DNA of 64,000 nucleotides from Ampullaceana balthica (GCA_944989445.1 CALYLW010000548.1:310001-374000); one strand, 5' to 3'. Numbered from the stretch's first letter, positions 34,602 to 45,373 are shown. Translations and numbers: made by a program. Notes: generated by a model not told the origin, from the sequence alone.

Positions 34602-36660
34602 ATGGATTACTACGAAAGACTCACTGCCAGAGCTAAAGAGATCGGACTAAGTGGACAAGAAATGAGAGATTTCATTAAAGAAAAGCTAAAAATAGCCAAA
34701 GAAAAAGAGTTGCGAGAAATAGCCAAAATAAAAGAGAAGATAAGAATAGCTGAATGAAAAGAAAATCAAAGAATAGCTGAAAAAAAAGAGAAGCTAAGAA
34801 TAGCTGAAGAAAAAAAAATCAAAGAATTGCTAAAGCAGAAGAAAAGCTAAGAAAAGCTGAAGAACAAGAAAAGCTAAGAATATCTGAAGAAAAAGAAAAT
34901 CAAAGAATTGCTGAGGAAATAGAGAAGCAAAAGCAAAAAGAAGCTGAAGAAAAAGAAAAGCTAAGAAAAGCTGAAGAAAAAGAAAATCAAATAATAGCTG
35001 AAGAATAAGAAAAGCTAAGAAAAGCTGAAGAAAAAGAAAGACTAATAATTGAAAGAGAGGAAAGAGCTGCAAAAAGAGAACTTGAACAAATTAAAAATGA
35101 CAACTTAAAATTACAGATTGAGCTAGAGAGCAGAGGTCAAAATCCTGGTAATGACGCAAATAGAAAGTCAGCACCGAAAGACACTATCAAAGTTAGAAAA
35201 TATGGTAGTCGGAAAGAAAAAATGGATGTTTATCTGGATTATTTCGAATCCATAATGGCTATGAAAGGCTATAATGAAGAAGATTGACCAGCACAACTGA
35301 TGACTCAATTAACTGGAGAAGCATTTGAAGCTTATAACAGTATAGCCAAAGAAGACAAAAGCATATATAAGACTGTCAAAAAGGCACTTCTATGTCATTT
35401 TGGAAAGTCAGAAAATGATTATAGAAGAGAATTTCATGAAATGAGAATCAAGATGGACAAAGATCCACAGATCATAGTACATGAAGCACAAGTCAAACTA
35501 ACAAAATGGCTGGAACTGACAGCAATAGATACGAGCAATCCAAAGGCCATACTAAAAATGGTGTTAATTGACAAGTTCTTAGAAAATGCAACACCAACTC
35601 TATTCAAATATTTAACTGATAAAAAAAAGTTCGTACTCAAGCAGAGCTAACAAATGCATTACGAACATTCAAAGACTCTCATCCGAATGTGGAAATGGAT
35701 AAGAGAAAAGACATATTTGCAGCAATACAAATTAAAAGTCAAGAAAAAGGCAAGGTATGAGAAACCAGACTTTGCCAAACCAAGGCAACAGACAAACTAT
35801 TTGCTGGTACTGTAACAAGCCAGGACATATGGCGAAGCAGTGTTACCACAATAAAGGACAACCAAATAGGGTGTCACCTAATGGCAGCCCTATAAGAAAG
35901 AAAACAGAAGAAATGTCAAGACAAGATCACTTTGAAAATAAAGGTAGTCAAGCATGGAAAGAAAAATATCATCATAATTCCAGACATAAAGATTATGATC
36001 AAAGTAGACAATCATGGAGAGAAAATTATAATCATAATTCCAGACTTAGAGATAATGATCAAGGTAGACAATCATGGAGAGAAAAATATAATCATAATTC
36101 CAGACATAGAGATTATGATCAAGAACGACAATCATGGAGAGAAAGAAATAATCATAATTCCATATATAGAGATTATAATCAAAGTAGAAGATCATGGAGA
36201 GGCAAATACAATTTTGATTACAGAAAAAGAAATTATGATCAACCATGGAGAAAGAATGAAAACCAAGACATGAATGATAGAAAAATAATAAAGTTAAATC
36301 GAGCACAGAAAGACACTAGTGACACTTTAGCCACTATTAAAAAATCAAGTATATGATAAAAGGGATGAAAACCATATTAGCAGAGATAAAGATTATACTG
36401 GTGAATCTCAAACCATTTGTGTGAAATCATCTAAATTAGGAAGAACAATTGGTTGTGTATTAAGCAAAATCAAAGACTTTACAGATACAGACAATATTTT
36501 TCAGATAAAAGTTTCTGACAGTGACTCATCTGGTCCAAATTCTATTGAATTATCTGGAAACAAAAATGACATTTCAAAAGCTAAGCAACTTATTAAAAAT
36601 GCTGGAATTGAAATTATGAATGAACATAATCGAAGTCATGGTGAATTATTGAGCATTTAA
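34602..36660 (+). pseudogene. Gag-like gene of LTR copy 1, disrupted
   Basis: In order: MDYYERLTARAKEIGLSG start; an EK/IA-rich coiled coil (34680-35090); a capsid-like region (35220-35640) with YLDYFESIMA, LTGEAFEAYNSIAKE and EFHEMRIKMDKDPQ; a zinc knuckle CWYCNKPGHMAKQC (35799-35840); five to six repeats of about 20 residues around HNSRHRDYDQ and SWREKY (35930-36240); and a KH-like domain (36430-36610). Lesions include stops at 34755 and 35285 (TGA where copy 2 has Trp) and frameshifts near 34830, 35630 and 36345. The role would be RNA binding and particle assembly. The capsid-like part has a SCAN-like flavour, which is an inference. Confidence 0.85.
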
Positions 36661-36738
36661 CAGTCTGAAGAAACATTCAAAGCCCATCGATTTGAATTCA
36701 TACTCGTCAACTGAAAAATTATTTTTTTTGAAATAGGC

Positions 36739-36826
36739 TATGCTATTAGCCGACTACAAATTTGACATTAAACCTGTGAAGGGAAAGGACAATGTGGTTG
36801 CAGACATATTAAGTAGAATGACAATA
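36739..36826 (+). pseudogene. RNase H C-terminal remnant
   Basis: LLADYKFDIKPVKGKDNVVAD, then ILSRM, matches the end of the RNase H domain of Ty3/gypsy Pol. It follows Gag directly, so the rest of Pol has been deleted. The same remnant at the same place in copy 2 (57138-57225) shows the deletion predates both insertions. Confidence 0.85.
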
Positions 36827-39539
36827 AATAAAGACATTCTGTGAATTCCTAAGTGATAAAACCAGAGACTGCATTAATATTAGTCTGTGAATTCCTCAAT
36901 GATAAAACCAGAGACTGTATTAAAAAGACATTCTGTGAATTACTAAATAATAAAACCAGAGACTGTATAAACTGTATTAATATTAGTTTGTGAATTCCTA
37001 AATGATACAACCAGAGACTGTAATAATATTAATATTTTTTTCTTTGAACAATGGACAAGGAACAGTGTTTACATTCCACTGGATTATTAGTTAATTTTAA
37101 TAATATTGATTGTTAAAAATATTTATTTTAATTACACAAAATTACAGATGTGTTAAAAAATTTCAGTTTCAATTTTTTCAGCACAGGTAGACTGTTGCAG
37201 TCCTACAGATTTTTTTCTCATTATTTTTTATTTTTAGACTGTTGCAGTCCTACAGATTTTTTCTTATTGATTTTATGTCCAGATGTTGTATCTAAGGCAA
37301 TGAATGTTCATTGATGATAAATATTTGAAATTTGAATATAGATATAGATTAATTTGATTTTATGAAGAACAAAAATGTTATATTTCATAAACATTATTTT
37401 TGAAGGATGGGGGTGAATGTCACGTGTGATTAACATGATTTGTGACGTAAGGTCACGTGAATAATAAACGCGGGAAGAAAGGAGCATTCCCATTGGTTGA
37501 AAGGGTTGGGCGATCAGTTGTCAGTGGAGTTCCGTAGTGAAAGGACGGAATGTGTGTGTGCCTTAAGATTTCCGTGTTGTATAACCTCAAGATACTTATT
37601 GTACAAAGTATAAATATTAAATTTGTTTAATTGAAACAAGTTCTTCAGTGGATTATTGTGTACAAGATTATGTATTAAGAGAACGCCTACAAAAAGAGTT
37701 ACATATAAAAAGTAAACAGTTACAGTATCAATAGATGGCTGTATCTCTCAAAAAGCTGACTTGGTTTATGGTGTGCCGGCTCGGTTTTGGCCCGGTACTT
37801 TTCGTAATGTATAAAGGCCACTACTTCTACTGCTCGAAAAGCATTCAGTTAAAAGCTAATCATTTGCAGATGATACTCAGTTATACACTCACACTGATCC
37901 CTCTAATATTGACTCCACTGTCCCATTGATGCAAGAGTGCATTGGTGAGGTAAAGTCTTGGATGATGTTCAGCAAACTCAAGCTGAATGATGACAAGACT
38001 AAAGCACTTCTGTTTTGCAATAATAAATCACGCAGTATTTTGTCTCTTCCGAATTCTATTCATGTAGCCAGTTCGGATATACTGTTCACAACATCGACTA
38101 GGAATCTTGGCTACATTATTTCTGACAACATGTCTACCAACAACTTCATCAATCACATCTGTCGCTCTGCCTACACCGCCATCCGTCAGATCAGCTCAAT
38201 CCGCCAATGCTTAACAATTAGTGCAAAAAAAAACTCTATCCTGTGCTCTTGTTCTAGCTCGTATTGATTATTGCAATTCTCTTCTGCAAGTTGCGCCTAA
38301 AAAATGCATTGAAAAACTACAGAAAGTTCAAAATTCAGCTGCCAGACTAGTTCTTAAGGCAAAAAACATGACCACGTTACTCCGCTACTTTACAAACTTC
38401 ATTGCCTACCTATACAAGCCCGAATTGATTACAAACTGGCCGTTTTCTGTCACAATTTCTTTTCCGACTCATGTCTTTCCTATCTTACTGAACTTTTGTC
38501 TTTCTACTCACCCACTCGTCAACTACGCTCTTCTGCAGACACGCACATTCTCTCTGTTCCTAAGACACGCACAAAAACATTTGGCGAAAGGTCGTTCTCT
38601 TTTTGTGCAGCAAAATAATGGAATTCTCTACCATTACACATTTGTAGTATTCAAACAACAAAGTCCTTCAAGACTGCACTTAAGACACATCTTTTCAAAA
38701 TTTATTTTCCAAATTAATGAAACAACAATTCTTTTAATGATTAACGTTGCTTTTTTGTGTTATGTACTGTAATTAATGTAGTTGGTCTTGTATGAATGCT
38801 AATTTATTACTTATATGTATGTTAATACCTTCATCTAAAGCGCTGTGAGCCCAGTTCCTTACTGGGATCAATTTATTATTATTATTATTATTTATTATTA
38901 TGACACGGGCAAAGGCCGTTCCTACAATACTAAGGAATGAAATGCCGCGATATTTGTTGCAGTTTCTTTTATCGCCCTTGTTCTTATATAGTCCCACTAT
39001 ATTTGCATCCTTTAGGTCATGGGAGATGTAGCGCTGTTCCCAGCAGAGGAAAAGAAGCTCGTGCAATGGTTGGAGTAAAGCTGTTTTGCCACTCGTTAGA
39101 GCTTATATTGATATGCCATCATTCCCTGGGTTTTTTCCACAAGTTTATGTAGTCAATTGCTTTGCTCAGCTCCTCCCGTGTGGGCACGATATCAAGTTCT
39201 TCCATGAGCTGCTTAACGGGTATGTCATCAAGAGTGGTGCTGGAGACTGTCGTAACTGTTGCATACAATTTCAGATAATTCTGAAACTATGTACAGAATA
39301 ATGTACAATTTTACCAGTTAGGACTTTTGAAAACATGTATACCAACACCATTAACAAAATATGTAAACGTAAATGTATAAAATTTGCTATAAAAATCTCC
39401 TTTAAAGAATGTTTTCTTCTATTAATTAAGGGACCCACGAACAATACTCTGATCTCTATGGGGCTTGTAAAGGCTGAGAGTTCGTAATAATGCCGGTGAA
39501 TAGAATACATTGTATATAAGCTCACACTACTCTCTTCTT

Positions 39540-39725
39540 ACTATTGCTTTCATTTACTCTTAGGATTTCACCGCAGCTAAGTTTTTAGTTTTTATTTCTT
39601 TATAATCATTTTATTTGTGTACTGTATGTTCGTTGATGAAGGCTCTTTGCTGAAACGTTCGCTGTTTTGTTACTTTCGGTCAGGCTCACTCATATCCTGT
39701 TTACATGTTATTCATCTACTTATCT
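39540..39725 (+). mobile_element. Penelope-like element 3' UTR fragment
   Basis: Contains TGATGAAGGCTCTTTGCTGA followed by AACGTTCGCTG. It aligns with the reverse complement of 48985-49185, downstream of the GIY-YIG coding end at 49226-49783. No coding sequence is attached here. Confidence 0.6.
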
Positions 39726-39892
39726 ATAAGCTTGATTGCAGTCTCAACAACTTTTTCTTAACTGCTTTTACCTTCTGACTGCTACTTTTTGTTTCTTCCT
39801 TTGCAGCGGCGTAGCGTGTGTATGTGCTGTCCGGGGCAGAACCCAAATCTGCCGCCCCCCCCCCACGAAAAATATGTTAACTTAATGCTATA

Positions 39893-40288
39893 AGGTCCGT
39901 CCATACATGACGTCACGCACCTATATTTGTGACGATGTGTGACGAGGGGGATGGGGGGGGGGTAAAGAATTGTGACGTCACGGGAAAAACACGCTACTTT
40001 AAATCAAAGTTACACATAAATATTCAATTTCTTACAATTTTGATGACGTTTTACATTGATTCACGCGTGTTACGATATTACAGTGCAGTCTTACACTAAA
40101 TACAAACTGAAATGGCAATATATTGATTGGAAACATGCTCATTTTCAAATAGAAAATATTGCTTTAGGGGGGTGGGACACATCTTTGTGACGTCATATTT
40201 GAAGGGAGGTCTAAGTTTTTGTGACGAAGTGTGACGAGCGGGTGTAAAAATCGACCAAAATCGCGTGACGTCATTTATGGACGGCCCC
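39893..40288. mobile_element. ~396-bp TA-target MITE inside the hAT element
   Basis: Inverted ends GGTCCGTCCATACATGACGT and ACGTCATTTATGGACGGCCC lie between TA dinucleotides. The related copy at 51592 has the uninterrupted site ATGCTATAAAGAAA (about 51657-51670). Both sides are rich in GACGTCA-type words. The superfamily is not resolved. Confidence 0.8.
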
Positions 40289-40289
40289 T

Positions 40290-41540
40290 AAAGTAAAGAT
40301 ACCAGGTATTCTTTATTAGAAAATAAAAATAAGGACACAATACATTTTTGTGGTATAAATAAATAGAAAAGCTTAATTTCTTGAATAAAATTGAAGTTTT
40401 GTGTTCAAAAGGGCCCAAATGAAGTTTTTTTTCCTTATATGAGCTATATAAAAAATCACTAATTCTCCTATTTCCCATGTAGGTAGAAGCATGAAACTTG
40501 GGGTAGTTGTTAAGTACACTTCTACGATGGTAACAGGGAAAACAATATTTAAATTATCACTTACTGGGGGCCAGGGGCCCAAATGTAGTTATTTCTTATA
40601 TTAAAACTGACTCATCACTAATTCTCGGATTTCCCGCGTAGGTAGAAGCATGAAACCTTTGGAAGTTGTCAAGTAGCCTCTCGCGACAACAAATGGCGAG
40701 AAAGAATTTTACAATTCACCTTCATGGGGGCCGGGGGCCCAAAATCGTTTTTTTTTCCTTCTATGGGCTATAAAAACATTTAAAAATCACTAATTCTCCT
40801 ATTTCCCGAGTAGGTAGAAGCATGAACCTTTGGGAAGTTTTTGAGTACACTTCCGCGATGATATTAGGAGAAAAGATATTCAAAATTTCACTTACTGGGG
40901 CCCAGGGGCCCAAATGTAGTTTTTTCCTAATACGAACTATATAAAAACTGAAAATCACCAATTCTCCTATTTCCTGTGTAGGAAGAAGCATGACACTTTG
41001 AGTAGTTGTAAGTAACATTATGCGATGTTAACAGGTAAAAAGTTATATAAATTATCACTACTGGGGGGCCGGAGGCCCCAAAGTAGTTTTTTTCTTATAT
41101 AAAAAACTGACTCATCACTAATTCTCCAATTTCTCGTGTTGGTAGCAGCATGAAACTTTGGAGAGTTGTTAAGTAAACTCCCGCAATGGTAACAGGCGAA
41201 AAAGAATTTTGAAATTCACCCTCATGGGGGCCGGGGACCCCAACAACGTTTTTTCCCTAATATGGGCTATATAAAAATTAAAAAAACCTTTTTCTCCTAT
41301 TTCCCGAGAAGGTAGAAGCATGAAACTTTTGGTAGTTGTTGGATAACATTCCGCAATGGTAACAGGTGAAAAAATTATATAAATTATCACATACTGGGGG
41401 CCGGGAGCCCAAATGTATTTTTTCCTTATATGAGCTATATAAAAACTGAAAATCACCAATTCTCCTATTTCCCGTGTAGGTGGAAGCATGAAACTTTGGG
41501 CAGTTGTTAAGTAACATACCGCGATGGTAACGTGTAAAAA
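40290..41540. repeat. ~165-bp GGGCCC tandem repeats
   Basis: GGGGGCCNGGGGCCC-like islands recur at about 40565, 40730, 40897, 41063, 41226 and 41395. Between them, each unit has a GTGTAGGTAGAAGCATGAAA-like word and TATGAGCTATATAAAAA. More units lie at 42300-42800 beyond the foldback element. Confidence 0.8.
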
Positions 41541-41544
41541 AATA

Positions 41545-41885
41545 AATAGAAGTAAAAAAAAGATTTTTAAAAACCACGTTTTTATAAGGGGACTAAAAAG
41601 AAGAAAATAATTTAAAACTTAGTAGTTCAAGTACTTCGATTTAATATGACTAAAAACGTGGGGTGGGCGCTTATGAGGTTTAACATATGCGGTTCACTCA
41701 TTCTCTCACTTATAGATCTCTCTTTTGCCTTCTAAATTAGAAATCTTTAATTTTTATACCAAACACCCACCCCACGTTTTTAGTCATATTAAATCGAAGT
41801 ACTTGAACTAATAAGTTTTAAATTATTTTCTTCTTTTTAGTCCCCTTATAAAAACGTGGTTTTTAAAAATCTTTTTTTTACTTCT
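41545..41885. mobile_element. Foldback element, copy 2
   Basis: Arms of about 120 bp (41545-41660 and 41765-41885) are nearly perfect inverted repeats, including CCACGTTTTTATAAGGGGAC at the outer side. The loop resembles that of the copy at 9094-9460. It splits the 165-bp repeat array. Confidence 0.75.
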
Positions 41886-42039
41886 ATTTATTTTATTCTT
41901 TTTAGTCCACTTATAACAACCTGTTTTTTTTAAATATTTTTTACCTCTATTTATTTTACCAAACACCTCACAAGCGCCCGCCCAACGTTTTAAAAACATT
42001 GTGATGTGGTCACGGGGCGAACTCACAGATGTCAACAAA

Positions 42040-42295
42040 AGCCAACGGTACAGATGCTTTTATATAGACTATAGATAAACTTAAAAGTTCAATAATTTAA
42101 TAACGGTACATTTGATCGATCTGAAATTTTGATACAATGCATTGTCATCCAAGATCTATCTGTGGTAAAATTTTGAGATCTATAGGACCATCAAAAGTGG
42201 TTCAATTTTACGTTGGCAGATTTGAAAAAATCTTGGACAAACCAACAAACAATGCCACACCAACGAAAGCGAGTTAATAAAAACGTGGTAATAAT
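42040..42295 (-). repeat. Helentron-related repeat
   Basis: Shares GATCGATCTGAAATTTTGAT and AAGATCTATCTGTGGT words with 10090-10530. Confidence 0.5.
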
Positions 42296-42799
42296 ATAAA
42301 TTATCACTTACTGTGGACCAGGGGCCCAAATTTAGTTTTTTTCTAATATTAAAATCAGACTCAACACTAATTCTCCAACTTTCCGTGAAGGTAGAAGCTA
42401 AAACTTTGGGAACTTGCTTAAAACACTCATATGACGATAATTGGTGAAAAAGAATTTAAAAATTTTCACTCATGGGTGGCCGGGGGCCCAAACCGTTTTT
42501 TTCCGTATATGAGCTATATAAAACTGAATGAACACTAATTCCTCATCTTCCCGTGTAGGTAGAAGCATGAAACTTTGGAAAGTTGTTGAGTACTCTCCCG
42601 CGATGGTAACAATCAAAACAAATATAAAATTATCATTCACCTGGGGGCCGGGGGCCCAAATGTAGTTTTTTTCTTATATGAGCTACATAAAACATACTCA
42701 TCATTAAATATCTAGCTTCTCGTGTAGGTACGAGCATAAAACTTTGGGAAGTTGGTAAGTACCCTCCCGCAATGGTAGCAGACGAAATTAAAATTAAAT

Positions 42800-43019
42800 T
42801 ATCAGCTCGATAGGATCACAGGAAGTGTGACACTTTTTACTTTTCGTTTTTGTTTTTCTACGGGAATACGACAGACAGAAGACAAGAGAAGTTAATATAT
42901 GTATTATATCCATCATGATCCAGATTGAAATCAATTGGTGTTTTGAATTTGTGTTACGCGGGTTCTCAACGCTTACTGAAATCCTAATTTACCGCAGCCG
43001 AGCGCGGGTATTTTGCTAG
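42800..43019 (+). mobile_element. Helitron-like 3' terminus
   Basis: The CCGCAGCCGAGCGCGGG hairpin region is followed by TATTTTG and CTAG (43016-43019), then T. This is a canonical Helitron 3' end. The 165-bp repeat array may be its interior; the 5' end was not found. Confidence 0.6.
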
Positions 43020-43555
43020 TTATGAAGAATAAAACTTTCCACATAAAATTGTATTAAATGTCAAAGCATCCCTTAGCAATCCATTAGGTTCTCTGTGAGA
43101 AGCCTCTGTTAAGCATTTTTGAACACTATACGTTTGTAAATAATTTCGGGCATCTTTGATATAGATTATACATTAGAAAATAAAAAGATTTCATTGTGAC
43201 TATCAAAGTTCCTCCGTCTGTTCGTGTGTTGAGCTTTTTGTCTGCATCTATCAATTTTTCTGTAGCTTTAAAAATAACCTCAAAATAGCTCCATGGTATA
43301 TTCACTATTGTGTATCCTGAATTATGTTTAATGCATTATTTGTAGAAGCAATTTGATATTCCAAACGAAGTATGGACACGGAAAAGAATGTGTAACAACG
43401 TTCTAGTGTACTAAAACAGTTAGAGTTAGAGAGTTCGTTTCAGTAGGAGTATCATTTAAACAAAATTAGTTAAATGTACTTTTTATGCGAGATTTTACAT
43501 TGACATTTAATTTTTTGCGTTTTTCTTAACTCCTGCATACTTTTCAGCTATCTAT

Positions 43556-44250
43556 ATATCTATATAATTCTCTTCGTGGTCGGACCCTGCGAGACAAGCT
43601 GCAAGTTTGTTCAACAGATACTAATTTTAGAAAGCAGCGCACCAAATTACTCCACCAATGCATCAAAAGGTGTGCAAATTAAATATGCGCTGTAAAAAAA
43701 AATTATATGACGTCATTGTTTTCGCTGATATTTTAATTTTGTAAAAAGGGAACAATGTAAAAAGTTATAAAATACTTTGTGTACATTTCAGAAAATTTAA
43801 TTACTGCACCAATGCATCAAAAGGTGTGCAAATTAAATATGCGCTGTAAAAAAAAATTATATGACGTCATTGTTTTCGCTGATATTTTAATTTTGTAAAA
43901 AGGGAACAATGTAAAAAGTTATAAAATACTTTGTGTAAATTTCATAAAATTTAATATTTTGAATTGATCAAACAAGGACAAGTTAGTTGGGATTTTGAAA
44001 AAGGTGGGCGCCGTAGGCGCCCTAAAAAAGTGCATTTTTCTAAAATAAATAGATTTCAGCTGAACACTTCCGTCATTTTTTACGGGTGATACGCCGCGGG
44101 TCTCTCCATAGTTCCTTCTTTTCATTCACTCATAGTCGTTTGCCCAAACCCACCCCATTTTGACAACCGTGTCTTTCAGGAAGTCTTCACCCGTCACTAA
44201 ATCATTAGCGGCGTATGCTACGCCGCGGGTATACGCCGCGGGTCAGCTAG
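43556..44250 (+). mobile_element. Non-autonomous Helitron-like element
   Basis: Starts near a TCTATATAATTCTC 5' end and finishes with CGCCGCGGGTCAG and CTAG (44247-44250), then T. It contains a direct duplication (about 43650-43800 and 43801-43960) around TATATGACGTCATTG and a GGCGCC stem, so it looks chimeric between two Helitron families in this window. Confidence 0.55.
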
Positions 44251-44340
44251 TGAAGAAATATTAACACACGTTGGGCCTTTGCGGTCCATTATTTTAAGAT
44301 CATCATTTATTTAAAATCTTTTTTAGAAATGTTGTAAAAA

Positions 44341-45180
44341 CCTCTTGCAACTTTGTTTTGTTCTTTATTAATTGTTTATTCTTTTTATCCAATCTATGAT
44401 TCTTTCCAATTGTAAAAAAAAACAAAAAAACTTTAGTATGTTGAGCACTTGTTCAAGAGTGACTACTTTTGTGTTTGAGTGTGTCAAGTTTTAATTCCAT
44501 TATATAAGCAATTTTATTCATCATTTTTTATTTACTCCATAAAATATAGACATTAACATTAAAATAATTTTGCTTTGAAAGAAAAGACCATATAACTTTG
44601 TTCCAGTAGTTTGCCTACGTTAAAATCGATTAAATGTACCAGCACATAATTGTCATGTTGGTACACTACTTCAGCCCCAATGTTTTTCAGCTCAGTAGCA
44701 TTAGTATCAGAAGTCTATAAATTAATAAAAGAATAGGAGTTGGAAATTTTGGCGGTTAGAAACGTCCACGTATTTTAATATAGTTTCTTCCTTTAAAAGA
44801 AAAAGAAGTATCTTCTTTTTTATTTTATTTTGATAAACTTTTATTTAACGTTATTTATTTTTAGAAGCTAATTAACAACGAGGAATTTGCCGCCCGCTAT
44901 GTGCCGTCGGAGAATTCTATTCGCTCATGTTTCAAATTGATAGGGTACAGTAAGATTTGCTTTTAGAAAAGGAACGGCTGTCAAAGTTTAAGAACCGATT
45001 GAGTTGATATCACATCAGACTCTGGTTTTTCAGCATAGTAGCATTAGTATCAGAAAAATTTAAGAAGTTCTGGCAGTTGAAAAGTTCACATGCTTGATGA
45101 TATTTCCATTATTTCTTTTATTAATTTCTTATTTGGCTGTTATTTTATTTCGATTAAACGCTCTACTTTCTTTATAAAAT
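44341..45180. repeat. Diverged repeat shared with 54960-55800
   Basis: Long blocks such as CACTACTTCAGCCCCAATGT and ATGTTTCAAATTGATAGG recur in the same order at 54960-55800. It is the right interior of the hAT-type element ending at 45283. No ORF. Confidence 0.75.
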
Positions 45181-45373
45181 TTTCATTGTTAGAAAGTATA
45201 TATAAAAACTACTAGGAATTTGCCGCCCCTGGCAAAGTGCCCCCCGGGCAGTCACCCCCCTGCCCCCCCTCGCTACGCCACTGTTCCTTTGTCTCTTTAT
45301 ATATATATATATATCCCTACATCTTTTCCCTATTTCATTTTTTGTCCATTGTTGTGTATTTTCTTTCTATTTT

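Larger units (their letters stand above)
33407..37724 (+). mobile_element. Gag-only LTR retrotransposon, copy 1 (non-autonomous, Ty3/gypsy-related)
   Basis: LTRs of 307 bp (33407-33713 and 37418-37724) start TGT and end ACA and differ at seven positions. GTATC flanks both sides (33402-33406, 37725-37729). A primer-binding-site-like TGGTGTCGAAGTAAAAGT starts at 33715 and a polypurine tract GAAGGATGGGGGTGAA precedes the 3' LTR. The interior encodes a Gag-like protein (34602-36660) and an RNase H tail (36739-36826). Protease, RT and integrase are absent. About 60-bp repeats around CTGTGAATTCCTAA and AACCAGAGACTG fill 36832-37022. Excision plus one target copy restores the CR1 frame. Confidence 0.92.
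32854..38900 (+). mobile_element. CR1/Jockey-type LINE inserted in the family A LINE
   Basis: Plus-strand RT pieces: FLSKVIEKLVLKHV and NQSAYRPSHSTETTLLKV (33096-33281), then a break caused by an LTR element. It continues after 37725 with the catalytic FADD (37863-37874) and VKSWMMFSKLKLNDDKTK (37950-38000). The C-terminal ARIDYCNSLL and KLQKVQNSAARLVL follow (38250-38360). The 3' end is an ATT microsatellite (38877-38900). Removing it joins 32853 to 38901 and restores the minus-strand LINE frame as RVILTRLKS. It is 5'-truncated and has frameshifts. Confidence 0.9.
29278..39274 (-). mobile_element. RTE-like LINE (family A), 5'-truncated, split by four insertions
   Basis: The 16-bp word ATAATTCTGAAACTAT occurs at 29262-29277 and 39275-39290, bounding one LINE insertion. 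On the minus strand the protein reads from the right. A pre-RT region is at 39270-38902 (KNKGDKRNCNKYRGIS). It resumes at 32853 (ILTRLKSLASRVYPESQCGF, then VDLTKA). KIGCPPNLL and SSGVKQGCVLAP follow at 32640-32480. The catalytic ADD block is at 32180-31963, and the C-terminal part (INSRIGKAAATM, RRLRWLGHVKR) at 30125-29600. About 1.9 kb of LINE sequence remains. Frameshifts exist, for example near 32675. Confidence 0.9.
39804..45283. mobile_element. 5.5 kb composite hAT-type element with perfect TSD
   Basis: Ends CAGCGGCGTAGCG (39804-39816) and CGCTACGCCACTG (45271-45283) are inverted repeats, flanked by perfect 8-bp TTCCTTTG (39796-39803, 45284-45291). No transposase is visible. The interior is filled by a MITE, 165-bp GGGCCC repeats, a foldback element and Helitron-like ends. 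Lone termini of the same family are at 2821-2833 and 51592. Confidence 0.85.

Noticed and set aside
38221..38772. A host gene encoding a 183-residue protein
   Set aside because: Its motifs (ARIDYCNSLL, KVQNSAARLVL) identify it as the C-terminal end of the CR1-type LINE reverse transcriptase.
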